From assembly GCF_001949145.1 (NCBI RefSeq), contig NW_019091535.1, positions 287,268-351,267 on the forward strand: a stretch of 64,000 bases of DNA, in the 5' to 3' direction. Made by a program: the position numbers and the translations under genes. The notes under the pieces are model-generated. The model saw only the letters and a list, made by a program, of their open reading frames with translations, made no database searches and was not told where the DNA came from. Numbering within the stretch: position 1 is the first letter of the stretch; each line of letters begins with the position of its first letter. This document shows positions 50,901-60,132 of this stretch, piece after piece. Origin of the DNA: Acanthaster planci (taxonomy: Eukaryota > Echinodermata > Asteroidea > Valvatida > Acanthasteridae).

Positions 50901-53900
50901 ATCGGACCTCTGTTTAATTTATTAAATGTACTTTGCAGGGTAGAAATAAGTGCTGAGATAAAATTACGACATATTGAGGGCGCTGTTTATCCTAGTAAGC
51001 ATCAATGTTAGTCTGGATACCAGACCCGATGATTCCAACTACTCTACAAATCAAGGGTCCGGTATCACCCAATGTCCACGTGACCAAGACTGGAGGAATT
51101 CCTCCAGTTTTATGGAAATAGCCGAAATATAACGAAGTCATCTAGTCTACATGTATATTCGGCATGTTCAGATGGTCCCGTTGATGTTCAGTGATTCCCA
51201 GCTGGGTAGGCAGGCTAGCTGTTGAATGTAAACTCCCGTATCCTAATGGCAGCTGCTGATCCCACAATATTTGACTTTATACACTGAAATCGAAGGTACA
51301 TGTAGCCCTGTCCGAGATGCCAAGTGAAAAACAGAACATAACTTTCTTTTTACCTATGCAGGCTTTGTGCCTGGAACATTCTCAGTGGGGATGCACTAGC
51401 AACATTGCCCACTGGATATGGGAAAAGCCTCATTAGTTTTTGAGATGTTGCCACGAATCAAAAACACCCAGGCTCTCAACTTCTAACCCCTGACCCTTAG
51501 GTCATATCTATTTATATCCGTGGTTGTTACCTACCCTACAAATTTTTTTATCAAGAGTCGTCAGGGAATCTTTGGGCAGGGAACCAGACTAGCGGAGTGA
51601 AATATAGCAGAAGCTGCGCAAGCCGAAGTACGGCAGAGGGTCCAGTGATGAGGCGTATAGGCTGCCTTATCACTGGACCCTCTGCAGTCTCCTGACAATG
51701 GACAGAGCATACAGTCCGAAACATTGAGTACCACAGGTTCTTTTCAGAACTCCTCATACAGTACTCAAAAAGAGAGATATCCATGGTGCTACTGCAAACC
51801 TTTCTAGTTTACTTGCTTCCTCCACCATGAAAAGCTTCAAATCTCATATTTGCCAATACATGTATTTAGAACTTAAATGAATTGTCATAACATTGCTACT
51901 TGGACATGGAGAAATCTTCGCTAAACTACACGTGGTTTCCATGTTAATCCACAACCTGTTGGATGATGCATAATACCTGAGTATTTCCTTGTCCGCCGAA
52001 GTTGTTGCAAAAGTATTACTAGTTGGGGGGGGGGGAAATGACACATAAGTGAATTTCAAACTTCAGCTCCAATGTCACACTTTGTTGTCCAACTTCATGG
52101 AATGAATTGGCTTTGTCAGTCAAATGTGTATTCAACCATAAGGGACACACAAATCTCATAATCAAAGCTTAAACTCTTAATAGGTATTCCATTGGTGCAA
52201 CGGTAATATCAATATTTATACTTTAATGTTCTGTGGTGTGAGTACTTTTAAAACTGGAGCACACCATACATCGGATGCGTAAAACATGTTAGGTTGGCAT
52301 GTCCATGTACAGACAGCTGCATTGAAGTCTAGGCATAAAATAAGGGTGCCAGCAAAATTCCATTTTGCTTAACGCACTGTCCGTTCATGTCAGATGTCTT
52401 TAAATGTTTGGTGTTCAATGTTTTGGAATCTTTCTGAACCGTAAGGCCAATGAAAGTTGATCTCAAAGTTCTCATCAGCCACTTCTGGAAAAGTGATTAG
52501 GGGATTTCATCATCTTTTGTCAGCAAATTTCTCCACAAGTTTGGCGAGGGATTTTCCTAAAAATTCATCAAACTATGCGTTCTTTTGACTGTAAAAAACA
52601 ATTAAATTGCAGAGAGAATAGAATTTCAAAATTCAACGGGACAAGCAACTGCAACTAACCCAAAATACAAATGCATGAGTTGACAGCGAGAATCACTGAG
52701 GCTATGAAAAACTCACAGTACCACTCCATTGGATGATCCACAGCAAGAACGGAAATGTACTTGAACAGTGTGGCTTTCAACTGCTGCCAAACAATGCATC
52801 AGTTTGATCTCGGGTGTGCATCATGCCACTTTTCTACCACGTACCAAGCACCATCATATGCAAAATGTGCTTTAGCCCATTCCAATGACAGCGTGCAGAT
52901 TGTCAATCAAAATTGGGCCCTCCTGTACACGTACAATGTACAAGTGCACACACAAAACAATACATCCATGTGATACTGTAGTCTGCACATGAATCCTGAA
53001 TTATTTAACTCTGTCCACATCACCTTACTGGCTTTTCCAAAAAATGTCTCTACTCCCTCAATTTAATATTGCATTCTATACATACAGAGATACACAATTG
53101 TGATCATTTTATACATGCATTTCCAAAACAACCAGCACATTTGATGTATTGGCAAAGACATCATTCAATACAACAGCGCTAGCATTCGGTTTTTAGACTA
53201 ACAAACTTGACGCCGTTAAAAAAAAAAATGTACAGGGAACTTTTCTGATGTGGGCCGAAATTTGCATGCGAGTGCTGACATTGTGAGGAGAACCATGAAA
53301 TCAGACGCAGCTGTTGGAAAACAAGGTTTTTGATGCGGGCTGAAATTTCCATGCGGCGATTACGAGAACCACAAGATCAAGTCGAGTGGTTAAGACGTCT
53401 GCACTAGTAAGTGGGAGGTTGTGTGTTTGAGTCCCACCCGAGTACGCTTGTGGGTTTTTTCCACAAACCTTCAGGGGCAAACATAGAGTATACAATGTTA
53501 TAATACACGTCAGGCAGGGCAAAAAATCCAAAGTTAATGAACTGAAGGCTCACTTAAATACCTTTTAATCTATTGTGTGGTAATGCCTGACCTCAGGAAG
53601 AAGTACTGCAAGGTTGGCAGTCTGACCTAAACTTCATATTACGGCAAAATGAGGTCAGTTCTGCTTACACGTACTTGATGGAAATCAGTAACTTTTAGGG
53701 GAGAACAAAAGAAAAGATTTTCAAAATTTTATTCAGAAACCTGGGTTGAATAAAAAAATCACCAATGTAAAAATAACATTGCTGATACCCAAATATTTTC
53801 ACAATGTGAGTTATTCAAATCTTTAAAAGACAATATCACATCATGAAAATAAAATTGTGACATCATTTACCACTAATATGTACTGGTACACTGGGGACAT

Positions 53901-56900
53901 CCATGTAGCATATTGGCTTTTTCTAGGATAATGCACATCTGCACATCATAAAAAATGAATCTTGCAGCATCAGGGTATGTAAAGTAGGGATGGTACTTTG
54001 TATATGTACATGTACACAGCCTACAAATACCTACAGGTACATGTACATGTACATGTCCTAGCCTCGGCTTAACAAGGTCTAGGCCTACTAGACTATTTAA
54101 AAATTGTGATTTTGTAAATGTTAGTTTTATACAACTGTTTTCCTAGTTCAAACTATTTTCAAAATTAGCTTTTAATTTGGACTTTCAAGATCAATGAAAG
54201 TGACGAGGACACTTTTCCTAGTTCTGGATTGTTTAACCAGTTCCGGATTGTGACAAAAACTTAACGAATAAAAAGTAACTGCACAAGAAATCAATTTTGC
54301 AGCCAGAACCATTATAACAAGCTGTTTTTCTAATGAAGAATTTCTTAATTTAGAGAAAATTATTTCATAAATAAGAATTACAGTGAATTAAAAAGTACAA
54401 CCTGCGTAAATTTTGACTTGACTTTTTCAGCTATCAACAATACTATCCCCCATGCCGCACATTTGACTAATCTATTATGTCACATACATTTCTCCTACAT
54501 GTACATGTACATGGATATCCGTGTAGTTGAACTTTGCAATTTACATTTATTTGTGTGCAAATAATGCGCGATCCGAAACTAGGAAATAATGTGTTCACTT
54601 TTGGTCAATTTTAAACAAACGGAAAGTCTACATGTCATTTTGGTTAATCAGACACAAAAGTTTATAAGAATGTTGAGCATGAAAAAGTATTTGGAATCAC
54701 ACGGAGTGAGTGACCTTCCACCTTGTAAATTTTTGTCAATTTTTTTAATCCCACGATTTTTGACAAACCATTCAAAAATTTCTAGCCTAAGTACGAAACG
54801 GAAATCTGGCTAAAATTTTCTTTTCCATAATTTTTTTAGAAAAATTTTTGTACAAGAAGAAGCCTACATTTGACCTTTCAAGCAGAACTTGTCTTAGAAT
54901 GTATAACTGAAGAACACAAAAGAAGTAGCCTAGGTTTTTACTTCAAGCGATCCAGAACCAAGAAAAATCTGGAACTAGGAAAACAACTGTAGGACTAGGC
55001 CTAATGTAATATCAGGCTACTGCCTGTATGTACGAGTACCAAATACCATGAATACAGACATCACCAAGTTTCCCTAACAGTGGTTTATTAGGCCAACCCA
55101 CCCAAACGTGACCACCTATGTACGTGTACCAGTACCAATGTCCTAAAAAGTAAAATTTAACAGTGAAAAGTATTGAAATATTTAGGCTAGGGGGCCTACT
55201 TCGAAAACAATCTCATAGTCATACTACTAGTCAGCCAGTAGTAGGCCTAGGCTTAGCCTACATGTAGGCCGTAGCCTCTTTACTAGCCCTTGGCCTACAT
55301 GGCCTAGGGCCTATTGGTTGGCGTGACATCACTATGGACTTTTAACACACAGCATTGGGGCAAATTACCCTTCGTGCTATTCAATAGTGTAGCTTAGGCC
55401 TACAGAATTTCCCGTACATCCGCAAGAATGTCATACTCATGTTGAAGGGTAAATGCACAGGGTGTCAACGGTCAAGTGAAGTTCAGATATGGAACTCTTT
55501 CCATACAATTGGGTTCATTACCATTAGCACCCTGTTCCTATAGTAAGGAAACAAAGTCCACTTTCTCAAACTAACATTTTGACCTTAAGGAACCATTTCT
55601 TAATCCTGATAGGCCTAGTTTTGGTAAATTTTGACAATATTTAAGAGAGAAAACTTCAAATTTGTAACCCGAGTTTGGCAAAAGACAACCACTCAGTCGA
55701 ATCACGCCATTTCGTTTTTCGTCTGGTTACCTGACTCAGGCATTTGGGATTCATCAAAACAAATCTCCATCCAAGTCAAGGAACAAGACTAGCCCCACTA
55801 GTATGGCATAGACTCAGGCTACCACTCCATCCTTAGCCACACATCCCTATACACAATTTGCGTGTCGGCATAGTGAAAAAGTTCGGCGCACCCTCTTATA
55901 ATCGTAGGCGCAATTTTTTTGCACACAGAAAAGATCCTTAGCCTCTCCGCTTTCTTAGCGCCATTTATTGAATGATTTCGCTCACGTTTATCAGGTATTT
56001 TCCATTCTTTTGGCCTTCACCCATTCCATCTCACGGGCTCACTCTCACAGTCGCCATCTTTAAAATAAGGCCGTTGAACATTACGTCACTTGACCCCTCA
56101 CTGTCTCGATGGCTCTTCCATGTCAAGACATATCTAAACTGCTGCCCAAGTTTTGGAAGAGCCCACTGGTACATGTAGGATTGTAGTATCTTATCGCTCA
56201 CTCTGTGTATTAAATAAATGGCGCTAAGAAAGCGGAGGATCATTTCTGTGTGCACAAAAAATTGATTATAAGAGGGTGTGCCAAACTTTTTCACTACGCC
56301 GACACGCAAATTGCGTATACGGATGTGAGGCTAAGGATGGAGCAGTAGGCCTAGTGAGAGTCCGTGCCACACTAGTAGTGGGGCTGGCATGGCTAGGAAC
56401 CAGACTACATTCGCTTATTTTTCGCTCACAGCTCTCTTCCGAGATCGAGAGGTCATGTACACTTCCGTTTTTACCCAAACGTTTCCCTCAAAACCAAAAG
56501 CACAGTTCTCTTTTCTTTCTAATGTGAAAGAGGACATCACCAACAACTTGTTTAGATACATGTAGGCCTGGCCCTAGCTTAGGCCCAAGTTGTTTCGAAA
56601 AAATAGAATTTGTTCCCTTATAACAGGAACAGGGTGCTAAAGGTAATGAGCCCCCAGACAAATTGAATTAGGAAGGCAGGACGTGTTGAGTCTCTGGACC
56701 ATGACTTTGTAACATTTTCAACATGAAAGCCATTACCTATTTTATTGAGTGTACAGGCAGGCACATGACGGGCCATATGATCCGACATGTCCGACGGCTA
56801 GTTGGAATTGTGCGTCGGAAAATTTCCACATTCTTACCTCAGAAACTGAGAGTGATTTCGGAATAACATTGTCATATACTTCTAGAAACCTTTCTGCATC

Positions 56901-56999
56901 TTCCTCTTGAAAAGCAAGGGCCAATAGTATTGCCAAAAGTTCGAAATTTGGATCCAATTTTAGCCCATCGCCGTCTTGTTCTAAGCTACTCGCTGCCAT
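29991..56999 (-). CDS. Large low-complexity protein of 1,336 residues, family not recognised
   Basis: Five minus-strand exons have compatible phases: 56838-56999 (start MAASSLEQDGDG), 42619-44041, 39541-41835, 35893-35927 and 29991-30086 (stop TGA). Exon 1 encodes a compact hydrophobic helix-like segment (FELLAILLALAFQEEDAERF), the most domain-like part. Exon 2 (residues 55-528) is Ser/Thr/Pro-rich and ends in a Lys-rich run (KKKKKKNKKKK), possibly nuclear or RNA-binding. Exon 3 (529-1293) is disordered, with many Ser/Asp patches and local ordered words (SYASKVK, YLDLTYAGRLK, DNFDITFGSVIVRKAGYEIL). The end is hydrophobic then polar (GMLFAALAVTVQEVQGL, then DYFNKHF). Exon 4 is a 35-base microexon, chosen because it has a GTAAGT donor and bridges phase 1 to phase 0. 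The exon 1 to exon 2 join spans 12.8 kb, so extra small exons could exist. I cannot name the family or a function. It converges on the PAN/FAMeT gene and diverges from the PRDM gene. Confidence 0.75.
33552..34568 (+). mobile_element. Kolobok-like non-autonomous transposon with a THAP-coding remnant
   Basis: It is bounded by TTAA on both sides, with inverted ends AGACCAACTCCA and TGGAGTTGGTCT. A subterminal inverted repeat (33646-33673 with 33863-33892) lies inside. A short reading frame with a THAP-type start occurs at 34189. TTAA target sites together with a THAP-bearing transposase are the diagnostic pair for the Kolobok superfamily; the rest of the transposase is missing. The element lies in intron 4 of the 1,336-residue protein gene. 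Confidence 0.65.
34189..34302 (+). pseudogene. THAP zinc-finger N-terminus, truncated (transposase remnant)
   Basis: Thirty-seven codons beginning MPKSCVIGGC and continuing to LKFFEFRK, then a stop. M-P-x-x-C-x4-C near the N-terminus followed by a hydrophobic F-x-F-x-x segment is the THAP signature. The second Cys/His pair and the whole catalytic domain are absent, so it cannot be functional. Its place inside a TTAA-flanked element explains it better than a host THAP gene does. Confidence 0.55.
35928..39540. other. Intron 3 of the 1,336-residue protein gene
   Basis: Carries the hAT-like element (36770-37522) and a GC-richer non-coding block (about 38520-38830) with clustered transcription-factor-like words. 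No further exon was recognised. Confidence 0.45.
36770..37522. mobile_element. hAT-like non-autonomous element, full copy
   Basis: Ends CAGAGATGCCAACTTTT and AAAAGTTGGCATCTTTG form a terminal inverted repeat. The right half matches 11553-11807 (shared ACGCAGCTTGTATG, TATGGTTTTGTACCTT, GTTGGCATCT). The CAGAG-type end is hAT-like. I could not confirm an 8-bp duplication, and no transposase is present. Lies in intron 3 of the large minus gene. Confidence 0.5.
41836..42618. other. Intron 2 of the 1,336-residue protein gene
   Basis: Donor GTTAGT at 42618 and acceptor CCCCTTGCAG at 41836; plain AT-rich sequence with nothing else visible. Confidence 0.7.
44380..44567. repeat. Foldback in intron 1 of the large minus gene
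   Basis: Inverted arms: GAGACACCATTTGATC pairs with GATCAAATGGTGTCTC, GAGCAGGTAC with GTACCTGCTC, and GATAAGAACCGGGG with CCCCGGTTCTTATC. The centre adds a third pairing around AAACAG and CTGTTT. About 188 bp. Confidence 0.7.
45301..46650. repeat. Two GTACTCGTACTTG-rich blocks bounding 1.1 kb
   Basis: Blocks at 45301-45480 and 46530-46650 are full of GTACTCGTACTTG and its variants, with unrelated AT-rich sequence between. They may be the two ends of one element. CAGTGTTG at the left start is hAT-like, but the right end was not defined. Confidence 0.35.
49792..49876. repeat. 16-bp hairpin
   Basis: GGGGGTGACACAGGGGT (49792) pairs with ACCCCATGTCACCCCC (49861-49876), leaving a loop of about 52 bases. 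Isolated and intronic. Confidence 0.5.
51633..51685. repeat. 22-bp near-perfect short hairpin
   Basis: 51633-51654 pairs with 51664-51685 over 22 positions with a single G-U pair and a 9-base loop (GTATAGGCT). It is followed at 51692-51722 by CTGACAA, a GGAC/GTCC stem and GAAAC, an arrangement recalling a decayed hammerhead ribozyme. Confidence 0.6.
53375..53530 (+). mobile_element. tRNA-derived SINE
   Basis: The head carries a pol III A-box-like TGGTTAAGACG (53387-53397) and a B-box-like GTTTGAGTCCC (53425-53435) about 28 bases apart, with GTGGGAGG...CCCAC around the B box as in a T-arm. The downstream body is unrelated to tRNA and AT-rich near 53520. A true tRNA is unlikely: no acceptor stem closes. 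Confidence 0.5.
55506..56665. mobile_element. TIR element hosting the foldback copy (nested insertion)
   Basis: Inverted repeats of about 45 bp at 55506-55553 and 56611-56665 share CATTACC, TTAGCACCCTGTTCCT and GGAACA-type segments in inverted order. They enclose 55792-56384, suggesting an older element into which the foldback inserted. Confidence 0.45.
55792..56384. mobile_element. Palindromic foldback element, copy 2 (rearranged)
   Basis: The left arm matches copy 1 closely (GCCCCACTAGTATGGCA onward through CTTAGCGCCATTTATTGAA and ATCTTTAAAATAAGG). The right arm is shorter and its inner part is replaced by unrelated sequence around 56125-56205. It ends GTGCCACACTAGTAGTGGGGC. Lies in intron 1 of the 1,336-residue protein gene. 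Confidence 0.7.
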
Positions 57000-57000
57000 T

Positions 57001-57056
57001 TTAGGCGAAACATTGCGATGTGTTGTTATGGCCGACTGCGCATGCTCAGACCAATA
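57001..57056 (-). promoter_or_regulatory. Probable TATA-less promoter of the 1,336-residue protein gene
   Basis: Just upstream of the start codon at 56999 lies an NRF-1-like site (TGAGCATGCGCAG on the minus strand, 57036-57048) and an inverted CCAAT box (ATTGG, 57051-57055). The start codon itself sits in a YY1-like word (AAAATGGCAGC). This arrangement is typical of broadly expressed animal genes. It is inferred from motifs only. Confidence 0.45.
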
Positions 57057-57900
57057 TCGAAAGAGGTTCCGAGTGCATTGAACGAATGGAGCGCAGGTTC
57101 AGTACACCCAGTGGTAAAAAACAACACGAACTGCGATAGAAATATTTTAGGTTTTGGCTGAAAAATTGATCCAAACTTAAATCTAACAACAGTGACACAA
57201 AAAAGCACTCACCTGCCTCCAGACAGTATAAACTGTATGTGAATTGCGGGGGTGACCGCGTGCAGGGCGTGCCACTGATGATTTTGGGTGATAATGTCCG
57301 CTGTGATTGTGGGTGGTGTGTGGAAGTCATGTGAAATGCCCGTTTACTTGTTCAGTGAATGCAATATGGCCGAGTACCGAATACACGGTACAGCATGAAA
57401 GACCAAACGCTTTGGCCTGCATGCACACTTGCGTGTACGTGCGCGCGCGCGGCTGAGGGCGCTTTGATCATTCGGTCAAAGGTTTAATTGTTTCAGGTAT
57501 ACTTTTCTGTATTAAACAACTTACTGTTCTTGACCTCATCGTATCTGATTATATGTATTTTCTTATAAAATAAAGAAGTTCTTTCACGTAAGCTTCCCTC
57601 TCCCTGGCCGACTCATGAATTAAGCTAGCTACTTGCATTGGGTATGCTGAGCCCGCTTTAGGACGGGTTTAGGGAGTTCAAAATGCCGAAAATGATGGGA
57701 GGTGGTGAAAAGGAATTTCAGCTTTAGACCAATTTTCTCCACCTAATAGATCAAGAATGCCATTTTCTGAGCCCTCGCTTGATGGGGGGGGGTTAGACTG
57801 CAGGGGGAGGAGGTAGCAGAAACTAGAAGTGTTTTTGCTCTTGAAATATATAAAAAGAAAAGCGATTTCGGGGACTCTTCCATTTCCCTTCATCCAAAAA

Positions 57901-58111
57901 CGTGTACAAAATCCACACACAACAAAGCATGCACTTTAAAAGAAATTAAAGCACCTATATAATGTAGATGGACAAGAACAGACCAAAATTAAAATTTTAG
58001 AGGATCAAAAAACAAACAGAAAAAATGAGGGGCAAAAAAATGGGGGAATTTGTTGAGTTGGTCTTATGTGACTTTTGAACGAATCTTTGTTGTGTGTGGA
58101 TTTTGTACACG
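57901..58111. repeat. Perfect 27-bp inverted repeat
   Basis: 57901-57927 (starts CGTGTACAAAATCCACAC) and 58085-58111 are exact complements, separated by 157 bases. The left copy is preceded by CCAAAAA and the right followed by CTTTTTG, so the match nearly continues. Confidence 0.65.
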
Positions 58112-58167
58112 CTTTTTGAGAGACGAGATGCGTAGGTGTGGTGCCTTTACATTCCTTTGAGAACTTT

Positions 58168-58254
58168 GTCGTCGTCGATGTCATCATGAAGGAACTGACT
58201 GAGGAATGGGACAGACTACCACAAGCTCATGATAAGTTCCTCCAGGCAATCTGA
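58168..58254 (+). pseudogene. Possible Tc1-like transposase C-terminal relic
   Basis: A short frame ending MKELTEEWDRLPQAHDKFLQ-A-I and a stop resembles the last residues of Tc1-type transposases, which commonly end near an EEW-x-x-(I/L)PQ motif. Nothing catalytic is visible upstream. Weak; based on one motif. Confidence 0.25.
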
Positions 58255-60132
58255 CTTCACTTTTTTCATGGCGCATATAGTGCTTGAATTAACACACAAA
58301 ATGCTGGAGAAAATTAATGAACATTCCCGCCCTGGTCAGGAATCTCGAAACCCTCCCCCTTCCGTCGCAGAAAATAAACCAAGTCTGCTTGGCTGCTAAT
58401 TAAAGGGGTCACACAGTTGAAGTATACAGCCGCATGCAAAGTAACTTCGTTTGCAGCATGTACGAGTTAATAAAGAATTTCTCCTTATGTCTCTGACATT
58501 AATTATAATAGGACATGCTTTGAAAACAATTTACAGTTCAATGTCCATCACAATGACGTGTTTAATACCAACAAAATTAATGTACCCTTTAAGATAATCG
58601 CGATCGTCCCAGTGCCAAGGGGGAGAGCGACGACGCACATCCGCGTTTTCACTCGGTCAGCAAGCCATGACCTCTGCCCGTGCTTAGCTGCAGCGCGCGC
58701 AATCCTTGCCAGTCAGCTCCATGTTCTGTCTTTCCTGTGGTTCGATCTTCACATCATGTCGTGCCAGGAATAACTTGACTTCCAAGTTTCGCATGTTCGG
58801 TCGGTAATGAGAGAGAAAAGTTGCATTCTAAGTCTCCTCCAGTGAAGTTGCCGCGTCTTTCTGGGCCGAGGACTCCCCTCCCAAGAAGGTGAGGAGTTTT
58901 CTCCTTAAAATATTACGGTTCACGGTTCATTGTTTATAAACTCTGCGACTTGTCTCTCCAACTGAAGTTTGATATGCCTTACCAACTCTTCAGCGGGACC
59001 TTCCAACATGGGACAATTCTGTCACGGGGCATTCGCGCTTTCTCCACGCAACGATTCGCTTTTGTCTTGTCAGCCCTCTGAAAGTTGATCATCAGACTTA
59101 CCGACCTTAAATTTGACTAATGTGTTCCCCTTTAGCGTGGATTGGCATACCCGGACGCCATTACTTTGAGGGAACTACGTAGAGGAAACTGGGACCATCG
59201 CGTCAGTGCCATGTTTAAAACAAAAGGTCAACCGACACGACACACGTGTGCACGTGTACGCGATATGCACCCCAAAGTAGCAGCCATCCCGAAGTAATAT
59301 CCATTATGTAAAGCTATGCGCGGCATCAGTAACTTTCACTGGGACATCATGTTAGCGACATGGAAAGCGTTATCTGTTGCGTGGCTTTCAGCGCAATATA
59401 CGTGTTTCTTTCCTTTTTTTGTATCATGAGACTATCAATTACAATCACGACTGTGCATCACAGTTTCCTTCAGGATTTTACGATTTTGTTTTCTTTTTCA
59501 ATATCGAGTGACTATCAATTACGATCTTGGGAACGGGGATTATCCTCTAGGCTACTTTGGACCCAGGTTGATTAGGCCCATGGGCATCGTGGGGACAAGA
59601 GGGGAACTTTCCCTCTTATCTTAAAATTGGAAGGGGGGGAAGGAGACTGAAATCACAAAGTTCCTTGGAACGAGTTCGAACGCCTCGGGATTGACCCATT
59701 TCACTATTTTATATTTGGTCAGTCTTTTACTGTGCTCCCCCAGAAAGAGCTATGCCCCCTTCCAAGGGATGCTCGTGGCTACAGGATCACCCCTCCCACC
59801 CCAATTTTTCCACCGACCTCACCCATATGCCAATTTGTTTGTTTGTTTGTTTCTTTTTACTTCATAGACTGAGTATGCATGATATGCCTCATCGATCAAG
59901 AGACAACTGTACAGCGATAGGACGAACAATATTTTCACAAATCAGCAACAGAACGTGACGAGAGAACAAGGAATATATACAATTCTGAAGACGGCACTGC
60001 ATGCCTGGGCCCAAACTCGAGAAAGTTACGGAAGAATTAACGAGAGGAAAAAATTGTACCTAGAAGATGACCTGGGAAGTCTTTCACTAATAGGAAAAGT
60101 CTGCAAAGGGGGCATTCCAAGAACACTTTGCC

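Larger units (their letters stand above)
44042..56837. other. Intron 1 (12.8 kb) of the 1,336-residue protein gene
   Basis: Donor GTAAGA at 56837 and acceptor TTTTTTGGCTCAG at 44042. Holds the foldback at 44380, GTACTCG blocks, hairpins at 49792 and 51633, the SINE, and the nested TIR/foldback element at 55506-56665. Many TACATGTA runs occur. No nested gene was found; small unrecognised exons cannot be excluded. Confidence 0.55.
57000..60132. other. Divergent intergenic region
   Basis: Separates the head-to-head large minus gene and the PRDM gene. It holds the promoter motifs at 57001-57056, a CG-rich stretch near 57430-57455, the 27-bp inverted repeat and the transposase-like relic. Upstream non-coding PRDM exons may lie here. 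Confidence 0.45.

Noticed and set aside
53375-53450. Functional tRNA gene
   Set aside because: A and B boxes are present but no acceptor stem or anticodon arm closes, so a SINE head is the better reading.
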